Assembly (NCBI GenBank): GCA_913046275.1
Contig: CAJWSE010000015.1
Location: 1-14,227 of the forward strand
Reading direction: 5' to 3'
Length of the DNA: 14,227 bases
Origin: an uncultured Phycisphaerae bacterium
GTDB lineage: Bacteria; Planctomycetota; Phycisphaerae; Phycisphaerales; SM1A02
The number at the start of each line of letters is the position of its first letter. Position 1 is the first letter of the stretch. This document shows, piece by piece, positions 6,665-14,227 of the stretch. A model generated the notes under the pieces. It searched no databases. It was not told the origin of the DNA and saw only the letters and a list, made by a program, of their open reading frames with translations. The translations under genes were made by a program, and so were the position numbers.

Positions 6665-7036
6665 TTATACACGGCGCTGCTTCGGAGGGCGGCAACCGTT
6701 ATGTGGAATTGGCGTATGATCTTCAACCGCAGTAATCTTCATTCCTGCCTGCTCAAGTGCAGTAACAGCAGAATCTCTACCACCACCTGGCCCCTTTACA
6801 CGAACTTCCACTTCTGTAACTCCCATGCGGCGACCTTTTTGAGCCACTTTTTCGGCAGCACGAGCCGCTGCAAATGGCGTTGCTTTGCGTGCACCCTTGA
6901 AACCAACTGTACCTGCTGAATCCCAGCAAAGAGTTTCCCCACTTAGATCTGTCATGGTGACAATAGTATTGTTGAATGTTGCTTTGACATGGACGATAGC
7001 CTTGCCAATATTTTTTCGTATCTTTTTCTTAGCCAT
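6665..7036 (-). CDS. rpsK: Small-subunit ribosomal protein S11
   Basis: S11 lines the platform of the 30S subunit and contacts mRNA and 16S rRNA near the E site. The 123-residue product has the family core: [18 protein letters not shown] (16-33), [18 protein letters not shown] (45-62), [14 protein letters not shown] and the C-terminal [18 protein letters not shown]. Length is normal. AAAGGAA lies 7 nt before the ATG at 7036. The gene stands between rpsM and rpoA as in the standard alpha operon, but with relatively long spacers of 91 and 115 nt on its two sides. Confidence 0.98.
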   Translation of the reverse strand: MAKKKIRKNIGKAIVHVKATFNNTIVTMTDLSGETLCWDSAGTVGFKGARKATPFAAARAAEKVAQKGRRMGVTEVEVRVKGPGGGRDSAVTALEQAGMKITAVEDHTPIPHNGCRPPKQRRV

Positions 7037-7105
7037 AATAATTCCTTTCGCTCATACGATTCCTAAATCCTGCGGTTCATCACAGAGGAACCTTGCGAGT
7101 ATGAG

Positions 7106-7118
7106 GAGCACACTGCTC
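7106..7118 (-). other. Small hairpin in the rpsM-rpsK spacer
   Basis: GAGCA/TGCTC with a 3-nt loop lies 9 nt after the rpsM stop in the 91-nt spacer to rpsK. It has no T-run and so is unlikely to stop transcription; it might protect or process the mRNA end. The rest of the spacer holds only the rpsK ribosome site. Confidence 0.3.
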
Positions 7119-7127
7119 ATCACTTTT

Positions 7128-7505
7128 TTAACCTTTAACGCCCTTCTTACCTGCAACAGTCTTCTTACGACCCTTACGAGTTCGAGCATTACATCGAGTC
7201 CGCTGACCACGCACAGGAAGGCCCTTGCGATGGCGTTCACCACGATATGAGCGAATATCTCGCAATCGTTGGATGTTTTGCTGGATTTGGCGTCGAAGTG
7301 AGCCTTCAACGACCAAATGATTATCCAGATATGCAGCAATTCGACCGACTTCATCGTCAGACAAATCTTTCGCTTTTGTCTCTGGATCAATCTTCGTTTC
7401 ATTCAAAATGTCATCAGCTATTTGCGGGCCAATGCCATAAATGTAACGGAGCGAGTACCGTACCTTCTTATTTTCTGGGATATCTACACCTGCAATACGT
7501 GGCAT
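7128..7505 (-). CDS. rpsM: Small-subunit ribosomal protein S13
   Basis: S13 sits in the 30S head and bridges to the 50S subunit and P-site tRNA. The 125-residue product begins PRIAGVDIPENK, contains the helix-two-turn-helix YIYGIGPQIADDIL (22-35) and ends with the conserved RDIRSYRGERHRKGLPVRGQ and a lysine/arginine-rich tail (RTRKGRKKTVAGKKG). A GGAGA ribosome site lies 7 nt before the ATG at 7505. It follows rpmJ by 24 nt as in the usual order. Confidence 0.98.
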   Translation of the reverse strand: MPRIAGVDIPENKKVRYSLRYIYGIGPQIADDILNETKIDPETKAKDLSDDEVGRIAAYLDNHLVVEGSLRRQIQQNIQRLRDIRSYRGERHRKGLPVRGQRTRCNARTRKGRKKTVAGKKGVKG

Positions 7506-7529
7506 ATATGTTCTCCAATCTCGTGGGTT

Positions 7530-7646
7530 TTAGCCCTGTCGAGTCTTCAATCGTGGGTTTTTCTTATTAATGACGTATCGCTTTCCTTTTCGGATCACGA
7601 TCTGACAATCTTTTGTTCTTCGTTTAATACTACTTTTTACTTTCAT
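7530..7646 (-). CDS. rpmJ: Large-subunit ribosomal protein L36, zinc-less type
   Basis: A 38-codon gene between infA and rpsM, its canonical place. The product begins [17 protein letters not shown] and continues with [14 protein letters not shown] before the typical end KTRQG. L36 binds 23S rRNA in the 50S subunit. In the zinc-binding form three cysteines and one histidine (about positions 11, 14, 27, 32) hold a metal; here those positions are Thr, Cys, Asn and Arg, so only one ligand remains and zinc binding is not expected. The same pattern is known from other C-minus L36 proteins. Confidence 0.95.
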   Translation of the reverse strand: MKVKSSIKRRTKDCQIVIRKGKRYVINKKNPRLKTRQG

Positions 7647-7677
7647 TGTGTTTCCCTCTTTCCATCTGAGGTTCTCA

Positions 7678-7893
7678 TTAGTGTCTATATGTAATTCGAC
7701 CTTTTGTCATGTCGTAAGGGCTAATCTCAACTGATACCTTATCCCCTGGAAGAATGCGAATATAAAATCGTCGCATTTTTCCGCTGATGTATGCAAGAAT
7801 TTCGTGTCCGTTTTCAAGCTTTACCTTGAATCTTGCATCAGGCAAGGCCTCTACTACTTCCGCATCGAGAGTGATTTTTTCTTCTTTAGCCAT
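7678..7893 (-). CDS. infA: Translation initiation factor IF-1
   Basis: IF-1 occupies the ribosomal A site during initiation. The 71-residue product has the single S1-like OB fold: [44 protein letters not shown] and [19 protein letters not shown] are all typical, and the length equals the family norm. The ATG at 7893 shares one base with the secY stop (TAATG), so translation is probably coupled to secY. adk and map, which stand between secY and infA in many bacteria, are absent. Confidence 0.98.
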   Translation of the reverse strand: MAKEEKITLDAEVVEALPDARFKVKLENGHEILAYISGKMRRFYIRILPGDKVSVEISPYDMTKGRITYRH

Positions 7894-9314
7894 TATGTTC
7901 CGCTAGGTCTCCTTGATGACGCACCACTTTTCGCTTTCACGGTGTTGTCATGAAATCCTTTGTAATTCCTCATGAGTAAGTTGGCTTCAATTCGCTGAAT
8001 CAAGTCTAAACCAACACTCACAACAATCAATAAACCCGTTCCACCAAGAAAGCTTGATACGAAAAACGGGATTTCCATTTCTTTTGAAACAATCGATGGG
8101 ATTACTGCTATTACCGCTAAGAATCCAGCGCCAACATAGGTAATGCGCTCCACGACTGTCTCTAAATATTCAGCTGTCCTTGGCCCAGGACGCAAGCCTG
8201 GAATAAAGCTACCATTATCGCGAAGTTGACGCGCCATATCTTCTGGGCTAAACACAATTGTCGTCCAAAAGTAACTAAAAAAGTATATTAAAATAATTTC
8301 AAGAACAATATAAGGGTACTCGCCCATTTGAAAATTCGAATTCAAGAAAGATGTTGTTGCAACCCACCAACTTGAAGGGTCAGGCGATGCTGCTGCCGAA
8401 GTTTGCAAGTAACCAAAAAATGCAGAAGGGAAAATCAAAAGAGAACTTGCAAAAATGATCGGCATAACGCCAGCATGGTTTACTCGCAAGGGCAAATAAT
8501 GCCTAGCTCCACCGTATGTCTTTCGGCCACGCGTATGCCTTGCTTGTTGAATAGGGATTCTACGTTGTGCAACTGTAATCAAGATTGCACCCGCAACAAC
8601 AAAAATAAATGCACCAATTAGAAAGAGCACTCCCAAAATACCCATGCTAGAACCAGACATCTGCTGCGATGTACTGAAGTTATCCCAAACCCAAGTTAGT
8701 GCTTGCGGCATGCGGGCGATAATACCTGCGGTCAAAATCAGTGATACCCCATTGCCAATGCCGTATTTATCAATCTGTTCACCAAGCCACATAAGGAAAA
8801 CACTACCTGCCGTAAGTGCTGTCACGCCAGCGAGGTAGAACACAATCATTCCACCAGGAGTTAAAAACTCGGGCTTAATTAGACCCTGAGCACCAATGAA
8901 CTTAAGCCACATCATGGCCTGAACAAAACACATACCAATGGTAGCGTAACGAGTCCATTCAGTAATTTTCGCTTGACCCGATGCACCTTCCTTCTTTAAC
9001 TCTTGAAGTTTTGGCATAACCGATTGCAAAAGCTGGAAAATAATTGACGCCGTGATGTACGGCATAATTCCAAGACCAAAAATTGTTGATTGTGAAAATG
9101 AACCGCCAGAGAAAATAGAAGCGTAATCAAGGAATTTACCCCAACCGCTTGCATCTTCAGTTGCTTTTTGAGCAGCTTCAACCATTTGCTGCTGGTTTAC
9201 ACCAGCCAATGGAATCCAGAACCCAATGCGATAAATTGCGAGCATCGTAAGTGTGAAGAACACTCGATTCCGCAATTCTGCAATTCTGAAGATGTTGATG
9301 ATGGCTTGAATCAT
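7893..9314 (-). CDS. secY: Preprotein translocase channel subunit SecY
   Basis: SecY forms the ten-helix protein-conducting channel with SecE and SecG in the cytoplasmic membrane. The 473-residue product shows the expected run of hydrophobic helices and the family motifs: [20 protein letters not shown] (68-87, plug and helix 2), [11 protein letters not shown] (184-194), the cytoplasmic C5-type loop [25 protein letters not shown] (261-285, given here as the span with its key residues R, GG, LPL and NHAG), FIPGLRPG (370-377) and FLGGTGLLI (422-430). The length is slightly above the usual 430-445, mostly through the loops near 40-60 and 305-325. It follows rplO by 17 nt and overlaps infA by one base. 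Confidence 0.98.
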   Translation of the reverse strand: MIQAIINIFRIAELRNRVFFTLTMLAIYRIGFWIPLAGVNQQQMVEAAQKATEDASGWGKFLDYASIFSGGSFSQSTIFGLGIMPYITASIIFQLLQSVMPKLQELKKEGASGQAKITEWTRYATIGMCFVQAMMWLKFIGAQGLIKPEFLTPGGMIVFYLAGVTALTAGSVFLMWLGEQIDKYGIGNGVSLILTAGIIARMPQALTWVWDNFSTSQQMSGSSMGILGVLFLIGAFIFVVAGAILITVAQRRIPIQQARHTRGRKTYGGARHYLPLRVNHAGVMPIIFASSLLIFPSAFFGYLQTSAAASPDPSSWWVATTSFLNSNFQMGEYPYIVLEIILIYFFSYFWTTIVFSPEDMARQLRDNGSFIPGLRPGPRTAEYLETVVERITYVGAGFLAVIAVIPSIVSKEMEIPFFVSSFLGGTGLLIVVSVGLDLIQRIEANLLMRNYKGFHDNTVKAKSGASSRRPSGT

Positions 9315-9331
9315 TGATGGATAATCCCGAG

Positions 9332-9868
9332 TTATTCAGTTTCTTCCGGTTGAGCTGCTACCTTCGCGGCATTCAATTGTCGTTTTGTTTGAACAGAACG
9401 ATCACGAAGCCATTTTTTCTTCTCGATAACAGTGACACTTCCACCAGCCGCTTCAATTTTCTTCACAGCAGATGCTGAAAATTTGTCAGCAGTTACATTT
9501 AAAGCAATCGCTAAATCGCCATTACCAAGAATCTTTATTGGATTCTTAAAGTTGCGGATAAGGCCTGCTTCTACAAGCGAAGTTGCATCCACTGTTGCAC
9601 CAGATTCAAAGCGCTGTGCCAGCGAATCGAGGTTTACAATGTGATATACAATTTTGAAGTCTGCATTTGAGAAACCACGCTTTGCGATACGCCGAAAATA
9701 TTGCATTTGACCACCTTCAAATGCTGGGCGACGCGAGTAACCCGACCGTGAACCAGCGCCCTTATGACCCCGGCCACTTGTTTTGCCTGAACCACTACCG
9801 TGACCTCGTCCAATCCTCTTGCGGGACTTATACTTGCCGGCTTTTTCAGTTATTTCATGAATCATCAT
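9332..9868 (-). CDS. rplO: Large-subunit ribosomal protein L15
   Basis: L15 is an early assembly protein of the 50S subunit. The N-terminal glycine/arginine-rich stretch KRIGRGHGSGSGKTSGRGHKG (17-37), followed by FEGGQMQYFRRIAKRGF, is diagnostic, and the C-terminal globular part (GNGDLAIALNVTADKFSASAVKKIEAAGG) is complete. It has 178 residues, some 30 more than E. coli, mainly in a C-terminal end that turns acidic (AAQPEETE). GGAG lies 11 nt before the ATG at 9868. It follows rpsE by 30 nt, with no room for rpmD (L30). Confidence 0.97.
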   Translation of the reverse strand: MMIHEITEKAGKYKSRKRIGRGHGSGSGKTSGRGHKGAGSRSGYSRRPAFEGGQMQYFRRIAKRGFSNADFKIVYHIVNLDSLAQRFESGATVDATSLVEAGLIRNFKNPIKILGNGDLAIALNVTADKFSASAVKKIEAAGGSVTVIEKKKWLRDRSVQTKRQLNAAKVAAQPEETE

Positions 9869-9898
9869 GGCTGATATATCTCCAAATGAGGCATGCTG

Positions 9899-10468
9899 TT
9901 AAACAGCTGCTTCCTCAGTAACTACTTCTTCTGTGACTAAACTTGGTGCCGCTTCGTGCGACAGTTCTGTATGTGTTTTTTCAATATCTACTTTACGAAG
10001 TGCTTGAACTGACTCACGACTACGTAATTGGTGAAGGCCGTCAAGGACTGCTTTCGTTAAGTTTTTATTGTTTGTGGAACCGAATGCTTTTGAAAGACAG
10101 TCTTGCACACCTAAGAGATCGAGAACTGCGCGAACCGCAGCGCCCGCAATAACACCTGTACCAGGTGAAGCAGGAACAAGCCGCACAGTGCATGCGCCAA
10201 ATCGACCTGTTACTTCATGCGGAATCGTTGTCCCTGTGAGTGGGAATTCACGCATTTCACGCTTTGCTTTCTTTTGCGCTTTTTCAATTGCATTAGGAAC
10301 TTGATTGGCTTTACCATAACCAAGGCCAACTCGTCCTTGTCTATCCCCGCAAACTACCATCGCAGAGAAACTAAACCGCCGGCCACCTTTAACAGTTGCT
10401 GCGGTGCGGTATACGCCGACGGTGTTTGAGTCGACTCCGCCTCTATCATCATTATATTGATCATTCAT
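9899..10468 (-). CDS. rpsE: Small-subunit ribosomal protein S5
   Basis: S5 helps decoding fidelity and mRNA unwinding at the 30S entry. The double-stranded RNA-binding part has VKGGRRFSFSAMVVCGD (26-42) and GRVGLGYGKANQVPNAI (45-61); the C-terminal part has PASPGTGVIAGAAVRAVLDLLGV. The frame is open up to 10582, but that would overlap rplR by 98 nt; ATG at 10468 starts 16 nt after the rplR stop, has GGAA in front of it, and gives 189 residues with a normal N-terminus (MNDQYNDDRGG). The end is extended and acidic (VTEEVVTEEAAV). Confidence 0.96.
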   Translation of the reverse strand: MNDQYNDDRGGVDSNTVGVYRTAATVKGGRRFSFSAMVVCGDRQGRVGLGYGKANQVPNAIEKAQKKAKREMREFPLTGTTIPHEVTGRFGACTVRLVPASPGTGVIAGAAVRAVLDLLGVQDCLSKAFGSTNNKNLTKAVLDGLHQLRSRESVQALRKVDIEKTHTELSHEAAPSLVTEEVVTEEAAV

Positions 10469-10484
10469 AAGTAATTTCCGTTCT

Positions 10485-10847
10485 TCAGAACTTAAGCCCA
10501 CCTTCACGGGCGCCTTCTGCGAGTGCTTTGACACGGCCATGGAATCGATATCCATTCCGATCAAAAACAACTGATTCAACACCAGCGGTTTTTGCTTTTG
10601 ATGCCAAGCGTGTTCCTATTTCTTTAGCAGCTACACAGTTATTCCCAGCATCTACTTTGCCATCTTTTTCAATGGTTGATGCTGAACAAATTGTCCGACC
10701 TGATGTGTCGTCAATTAATTGAGCATACATGTTTTTACCTGTACGCGTAACTGTGAGACGAGGTCGGGAAGGGCTTCCGAAGATGTTCTTCCTGACGCTA
10801 CGTCTTCGACGTGTGTATCGTTTAATTCTTGATGTAATTCGATTCAT
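10485..10847 (-). CDS. rplR: Large-subunit ribosomal protein L18
   Basis: L18 binds 5S rRNA together with L5 and L25. The 120-residue product starts with a basic arm ([19 protein letters not shown]) and has the core signatures [20 protein letters not shown] (28-47), [15 protein letters not shown] and [28 protein letters not shown] at the C-terminus. Length equals the norm of about 117-120. It lies between rplF and rpsE as expected. Confidence 0.98.
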   Translation of the reverse strand: MNRITSRIKRYTRRRRSVRKNIFGSPSRPRLTVTRTGKNMYAQLIDDTSGRTICSASTIEKDGKVDAGNNCVAAKEIGTRLASKAKTAGVESVVFDRNGYRFHGRVKALAEGAREGGLKF

Positions 10848-10877
10848 CGTAGTTTTCCTTGGGTTACATTAAAACGA

Positions 10878-11438
10878 TTAAACGCCAAATGCTTTACCTG
10901 CCTTACGGATAATGACTTCGTCGTGGTACATAATGCCCTTACCGTTGTATGGTTCTGGCTCTCGCTTGGAGCGAATGACTGCTGCAAACTGACCGACTGC
11001 CTGCTTATCTGCACCAGTTATTGTAATTTCTGTTCCTTTTTCGATTGCAAAATCAACACCCTCTGGTGATGGCAAATCTACTGAGTGGCAATAGCCGATG
11101 TTTAGAACAATAGTTTTCCCTTGTTCTTTTGCATTCCAACCAACACCAACAATTTTAAGCTTCTTGGTATACCCCTTTGTAACCCCTTCAACCATATTAT
11201 TGATACGGCTTCGAGTAGTTCCCCAAAGCGCTCGTGCTTGACGAGTTGCGTCGTCACCATCGACGACGGTGCAGCAAATAGCATTGGCATCAATGTCATG
11301 CTTCACAGCAATTTCTTGACGCCAATCAAATGACAAATTGCCTTTTGGGCCCTTGACATCAATCGAGCGGTTCATCTCATTGACTTTTACTTCAACTCCC
11401 GAAGGAACTTCAATTGGTTTTTTACCTATACGTGACAT
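10878..11438 (-). CDS. rplF: Large-subunit ribosomal protein L6
   Basis: L6 binds 23S rRNA near the sarcin-ricin loop and the factor-binding site. The 186-residue product has the two repeated domains: MSRIGKKPIEVPSGVEVKV at the start, GPKGNLSF (34-41), TRSRINNMVEGVTKGYTKKL and, in domain 2, the conserved REPEPYNGKGI (159-169) with the IRKAGKAFG end. The ATG at 11438 is preceded by AGAGGAC. Length is a little above the E. coli 177. Confidence 0.98.
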   Translation of the reverse strand: MSRIGKKPIEVPSGVEVKVNEMNRSIDVKGPKGNLSFDWRQEIAVKHDIDANAICCTVVDGDDATRQARALWGTTRSRINNMVEGVTKGYTKKLKIVGVGWNAKEQGKTIVLNIGYCHSVDLPSPEGVDFAIEKGTEITITGADKQAVGQFAAVIRSKREPEPYNGKGIMYHDEVIIRKAGKAFGV

Positions 11439-11458
11439 AATTGGACGTCCTCTTCGCG

Positions 11459-11857
11459 TTACGCGACTGTGGCAACAACCTCACCACCAACATTTTCTTG
11501 ACGGCATCGACGATCGCTCATGATGCCACTACTTGTCGAAACAATCGCGATTCCAAGTCCACCAAGTGGCCGTGGAAGGTCTTCCACGCTGCAGTACACT
11601 CGGCACCCTGGCTTAGACTCACGCTTGATCGTATTAATTACTTTTTCGCCGCGTTCGCCGTACCGAAGATGAACATCAAGTCGACCTTGGCGCCCGTCAT
11701 CAATTACTTCGAAACCATCAATGAACCCTTCATCGCTGAGTACTTGCGCAACACCTCGGTTCAGCTTGCTATTAAGACAAGAGACTGTCGGTACATGATT
11801 TCTCACTGCGTTTCGAACGCGAGTGAGCATATCGGCTGTTAGATCTTGTTGTGACAT
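11459..11857 (-). CDS. rpsH: Small-subunit ribosomal protein S8
   Basis: S8 is a primary 16S rRNA binder and in E. coli represses the spc operon through its mRNA. The 132-residue product has DMLTRVRNAVRNH (9-21), SDEGFIDGFEV (41-51) and the C-terminal signature STSSGIMSDRRCRQENVGGEVVATV with the RNA-contacting STSxG motif at about 107-111. Length equals the norm. A strong GAGGAG lies before the ATG at 11857. Whether the operon is S8-regulated here cannot be judged from the sequence alone. Confidence 0.98.
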   Translation of the reverse strand: MSQQDLTADMLTRVRNAVRNHVPTVSCLNSKLNRGVAQVLSDEGFIDGFEVIDDGRQGRLDVHLRYGERGEKVINTIKRESKPGCRVYCSVEDLPRPLGGLGIAIVSTSSGIMSDRRCRQENVGGEVVATVA

Positions 11858-11906
11858 TGTATTTACTCCTCACATAGCGCTTAATGGCTATGCAAAACTT
11901 CTCTAT

Positions 11907-12092
11907 TTACCAACTCGCCTTACGCATTCCAGGTATTTTGCCTTCAAGCGCCAATTGGCGAAGCATGATTCGGCTGATACCAAACTTTCGATACACACCA
12001 CGGCCACGGCCAGTGATTTGACACCGATTCTTTTTACGAGTTGAGAACTTAGGTTCTCGTTTCATTTGTTCAAATACGCGTTTACTTGCCAT
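11907..12092 (-). CDS. rpsN: Small-subunit ribosomal protein S14, short zinc-less type
   Basis: S14 belongs to the 30S head. The 61-residue product has the length of the short zinc-binding form (S14 type Z) but has lost its metal site: the first CxxC reads CQIT and the second pair reads SRIM in place of CRxC, so only one of four cysteines remains. The C-terminal [17 protein letters not shown] is normal. Sequence around the former ligands ([18 protein letters not shown]) resembles the long zinc-less S14 of E. coli. AAGGAA lies before the ATG at 12092. Position between rplE and rpsH is canonical. Confidence 0.96.
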   Translation of the reverse strand: MASKRVFEQMKREPKFSTRKKNRCQITGRGRGVYRKFGISRIMLRQLALEGKIPGMRKASW

Positions 12093-12100
12093 ACTATTCC

Positions 12101-12679
12101 TTACTCCTCATCCCGCTTAAAGGGCATTCCGAGTTTTTCTAAAACGAATTTGCTTAACTCTGGAGTAGAGTTTTCAAAAACGAGGTTAATGTTCATTCCA
12201 TGTGTAAAGTTAACTTCCGCCATATTAATTTCAGGCCAAACAGCTTGTTCGTTCAATCCGACGGAGTAGTTCCCGGCTTGGTCGAATGAGGTGTCCTTCA
12301 AGCCACGGAAGTCTTTAATCCGTGGAATTGCAAGAGAAATCATTCTGTCTAAAAAATGCCACATGCGCTCACCGCGCATCGTGACCATAAATGCTGATGG
12401 AGCACCTTCACGAACCTTAAAGTTCGCAACAGACTTCTTAGCCAAAATCGTAATCGGTTTTTGACCAGATATTTTGGTCAAAGTGGAAATCACAGTATCA
12501 CGAATGTCTGGCTTTAATTTCTGATTATCAAGGTATCTACCAACAGACACATTAATTGTAATCTTAGCGAGCTTCGGAGCTTTACTCACGTTACCCAAGT
12601 TGAGTTCATTGAGCACAGCTGCCTTAACCTCATCATTGTAGAGGGCTTGCAATCTTGGCTTGTCAATAGTTGCAGTCAT
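12101..12679 (-). CDS. rplE: Large-subunit ribosomal protein L5
   Basis: L5 binds 5S rRNA and contacts P-site tRNA. The 192-residue product has [18 protein letters not shown] at its start, [11 protein letters not shown] (36-46), [23 protein letters not shown] (the span centred on PITILAKKS), [27 protein letters not shown] and the end [11 protein letters not shown]. The frame is open up to 12832, but the 51 extra residues would lie inside rplX; ATG at 12679 begins 4 nt after the rplX stop and gives the normal family N-terminus. It is slightly longer than the usual 180 residues. Confidence 0.97.
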   Translation of the reverse strand: MTATIDKPRLQALYNDEVKAAVLNELNLGNVSKAPKLAKITINVSVGRYLDNQKLKPDIRDTVISTLTKISGQKPITILAKKSVANFKVREGAPSAFMVTMRGERMWHFLDRMISLAIPRIKDFRGLKDTSFDQAGNYSVGLNEQAVWPEINMAEVNFTHGMNINLVFENSTPELSKFVLEKLGMPFKRDEE

Positions 12680-12683
12680 GGCT

Positions 12684-13052
12684 TTACTTTCTGGCTGGTC
12701 GCGCATCAGCAGAGTGAACTTCGCTGATGACTTTCTCAACCTTTTTACCTTTATCATCTTTAGTGATACCAATTCGAACTTTAGCACCATCTTTTTGCGT
12801 TTCATAACGAACTCGAGCTGGCTTGCCATCAACTTCTGGGCTTACGTTGCTCATATGGATCGACATCTCTTGCTTGATAACACCACCATTTGGATTCGCT
12901 TGCGATGGCTTGATATTCTTGTTACGAACATTGACGCCCTTAACTACAACGCGATCTTTTTTGGTGATAACACGGAGTACTTCACCGATAGCGCCCTTGT
13001 CATTACCAGCAGTCACCACAACTTTATCACCTTTACGAATATGCCTAGGCAT
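12684..13052 (-). CDS. rplX: Large-subunit ribosomal protein L24
   Basis: L24 is an assembly initiator of the 50S subunit and carries a KOW motif. The 122-residue product begins PRHIRKGDKVVVTAGNDKG with the KOW loop (about 7-34), followed by VVVKGVNVRNKNIKPSQANPNGG and IHMSNVSP. Length is a little above the E. coli 104 owing to a charged end (VEKVISEVHSADARPARK). Its ATG at 13052 shares one base with the rplN stop (TAATG), which implies coupling. Confidence 0.97.
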   Translation of the reverse strand: MPRHIRKGDKVVVTAGNDKGAIGEVLRVITKKDRVVVKGVNVRNKNIKPSQANPNGGVIKQEMSIHMSNVSPEVDGKPARVRYETQKDGAKVRIGITKDDKGKKVEKVISEVHSADARPARK

Positions 13053-13438
13053 TACACCACCTCCGATGCAAGTGAAACAATTTTCATATAATTCTTTTCG
13101 CGAAGCTCACGAGCGACTGCGCCAAAAATACGTGTACCAGTTGGATTTAAGTCCTCATTCAAAAGCACGCATGCATTTGAATCAAACCGAACATAAGAAC
13201 CGTCCGCACGGCGTGTAGGATACTTCGTGCGAACAATAACAGCGCGAATTTTATCGCCGCTCTTAACTTGTGAATTCGGCAGGGCCTTTTTTACAGCGCA
13301 CACAACTCTGTCGCCTACGCCAGCTGTACGTCGCGTGTACTTTCCACGCGCTGTCGAGCCGCCAAGGACACTAATAACCAGCACCTCTTTTGCTCCACTG
13401 TTGTCAGCTACTTCTAATCTTGATTCTTTTTGGATCAT
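13052..13438 (-). CDS. rplN: Large-subunit ribosomal protein L14
   Basis: L14 lies at the 50S interface and forms intersubunit bridges. The 128-residue product has [19 protein letters not shown], the signature [37 protein letters not shown] and [28 protein letters not shown] at the end. Typical length is 122; six residues more are spread over the middle. A GAAGGAA site stands before the ATG at 13438. It is the first gene of the classical spc operon. Confidence 0.98.
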   Translation of the reverse strand: MIQKESRLEVADNSGAKEVLVISVLGGSTARGKYTRRTAGVGDRVVCAVKKALPNSQVKSGDKIRAVIVRTKYPTRRADGSYVRFDSNACVLLNEDLNPTGTRIFGAVARELREKNYMKIVSLASEVV

Positions 13439-13462
13439 TGGTCTGTTCCTTCACGCACTGTC

Positions 13463-13741
13463 TTAGACAGCAGCACTCTCTATGACGCGAGTAAGGACCC
13501 ACGATTTAGTCTTTGAGATTGGGCGACATTCTGCTATTTCAACCTTGTCACCAAGCTTGGCTTCATTGTTAGCGTCATGCGCTTGGATAAGCGTTCTGCG
13601 TCGAATGTATTTTCCATACTTCGGATGCTTCGTAGAAAACTGGATCTCTACTTTGCAGCTTTTATCTCGTTTATCTGATGTTACAACACCAATTTTGCGA
13701 GATGCATTTTCTGGGATGTTAATTTCTTTTAAATGGCTCAT
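13463..13741 (-). CDS. rpsQ: Small-subunit ribosomal protein S17
   Basis: S17 is an early 16S rRNA binder with an OB fold. In the 92-residue product [19 protein letters not shown] (15-33), [32 protein letters not shown] (key residues KYGKY, HD, GD) and the signature [13 protein letters not shown] are clear. Length is a few residues above the E. coli 84 because of a longer N-terminus. AAGG stands before the ATG at 13741. Confidence 0.97.
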   Translation of the reverse strand: MSHLKEINIPENASRKIGVVTSDKRDKSCKVEIQFSTKHPKYGKYIRRRTLIQAHDANNEAKLGDKVEIAECRPISKTKSWVLTRVIESAAV

Positions 13742-13752
13742 AATGATTTACC

Positions 13753-13953
13753 TTAGGCATTCCCTGCTTTAGTGCGAGTTGATTGCTCTGTGAGTAGACG
13801 CGCAATATCTTTCTTGATCTTGCCATATTGGGAAGTGTCTTGAATCTTTTCAGTAACGCCTTGTGTTTTAAGTTCAAATAGCTTCTTTCGAAGGTTGTCT
13901 ACTTCAATTGCGAGTTCTTCATCGCCTAGTTTGTGAACTGCTTTTGCTTTCAT
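13753..13953 (-). CDS. rpmC: Large-subunit ribosomal protein L29
   Basis: L29 lies near the exit tunnel and helps dock the signal recognition particle and trigger factor. The 66-residue product is a two-helix protein: EELAIEVDNLRKKLFELKTQG (12-32) forms helix 1, and YGKIKKDIARLLTEQSTR (43-60) ends in the typical KKDIARLLT. AAGGAA stands before the ATG at 13953. The gene lies between rplP and rpsQ as expected. Confidence 0.95.
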   Translation of the reverse strand: MKAKAVHKLGDEELAIEVDNLRKKLFELKTQGVTEKIQDTSQYGKIKKDIARLLTEQSTRTKAGNA

Positions 13954-13986
13954 ATCTTCATTCCTTCTTCTGCGACCGCACGAGCG

Positions 13987-14227
13987 TCAGACAGAAAGTC
14001 TCCGACCTACGAACCGGCAACGTACCGGCATCTTGTGCGCCACCCGCGCCATGGCCTGTTTCGCCATGTCTTCAGGAACACCACTAATTTCAAATAAGAT
14101 TGTTCCAGGCTTAACTCTTGCTGCCCAGAAATCAGTATCTGCTTTACCCTTACCCATTCGAGTTTCCAATGGTTTTTTCGAAATTGGCTTGTCTGGAAAA
14201 ATTCGGATAACAACTTTACCTTGCCTA
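13987..14227 (-). CDS. rplP: Large-subunit ribosomal protein L16, C-terminal part (gene continues beyond the right edge)
   Basis: L16 organises the A-site tRNA environment on the 50S subunit. The visible 79 codons begin with [20 protein letters not shown] and continue with the diagnostic RMGKGKAD, then [20 protein letters not shown], and end in [17 protein letters not shown]. These match the second half of the family. The start and first half lie beyond position 14227. It precedes rpmC by 33 nt, the normal order at the end of the S10 operon. Confidence 0.97.
   Translation of the reverse strand, partial: RQGKVVIRIFPDKPISKKPLETRMGKGKADTDFWAARVKPGTILFEISGVPEDMAKQAMARVAHKMPVRCRFVGRRLSV

Noticed and set aside
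7521..7560. Direct repeat TCGTGGGTTT at 7521-7530 and 7551-7560
   Set aside because: Only 10 bases, one copy being part of the conserved NPR codons of rpmJ; probably chance.
10469..10582. 38-residue N-terminal extension of S5
   Set aside because: It would overlap rplR by 98 nt; the ATG at 10468 has a ribosome site and the expected N-terminus.
12680..12832. 51-residue N-terminal extension of L5
   Set aside because: It would overlap rplX almost to its middle, and the family N-terminus fits the ATG at 12679.
1..14227. CRISPR array, tRNA, insertion sequence, toxin-antitoxin or defence system
   Set aside because: No spaced repeats, cloverleaf sequences, transposase or inverted-repeat ends were seen; apart from the left end the window is a housekeeping cluster.

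Overview
The window is bacterial from about position 510 to the right edge and looks different to the left of that. The bacterial part fits a marine planctomycete best, perhaps a Phycisphaerae-like lineage. This rests on recollection of family features, not a search: the RWRGLELP start of the RNA polymerase alpha subunit, a greatly enlarged ribosomal protein L17, a zinc-less L36, and a ribosomal cluster without rpmD, adk, map or rpsD. Moderate GC, Shine-Dalgarno sequences and tightly packed or overlapping genes are ordinary for bacteria.

Layout. Positions 1-507 are CpG- and trinucleotide-rich and look like DNA of a eukaryote such as a picoalga. The minus strand carries an open frame with a poly-serine and a poly-asparagine tract that runs off the left edge. 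At about 490-511 this joins abruptly to the last 64 codons of a diadenylate cyclase (CdaA/DacA family), which overlaps by 4 nt a YbbR-domain (CdaR-like) gene (702-1709, plus strand). The join most likely reflects a chimeric assembly. Convergent to this, on the minus strand, is a three-gene group read in the order pheS, a four-helix membrane protein of unknown function, and tyrS (4542 down to 1721).

From 14227 down to 4648, all on the minus strand, lies the distal S10 / spc / alpha ribosomal supercluster: rplP (partial), rpmC, rpsQ, rplN, rplX, rplE, rpsN, rpsH, rplF, rplR, rpsE, rplO, secY, infA, rpmJ, rpsM, rpsK, rpoA, rplQ. It ends in a clear intrinsic terminator at 4592-4620 that separates it from pheS.

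The genes supply the translation machinery (ribosomal proteins, IF-1, two aminoacyl-tRNA synthetases), the transcription core (alpha) and the protein export channel (SecY). The left-hand pair belongs to c-di-AMP signalling. I found no CRISPR array, mobile element, tRNA, rRNA or clear new multi-gene system. The points most worth a second look are the junction near 500, the zinc-less short S14 and L36, the acidic tails of RpoA and L17, and the unknown membrane protein between the two synthetase genes.
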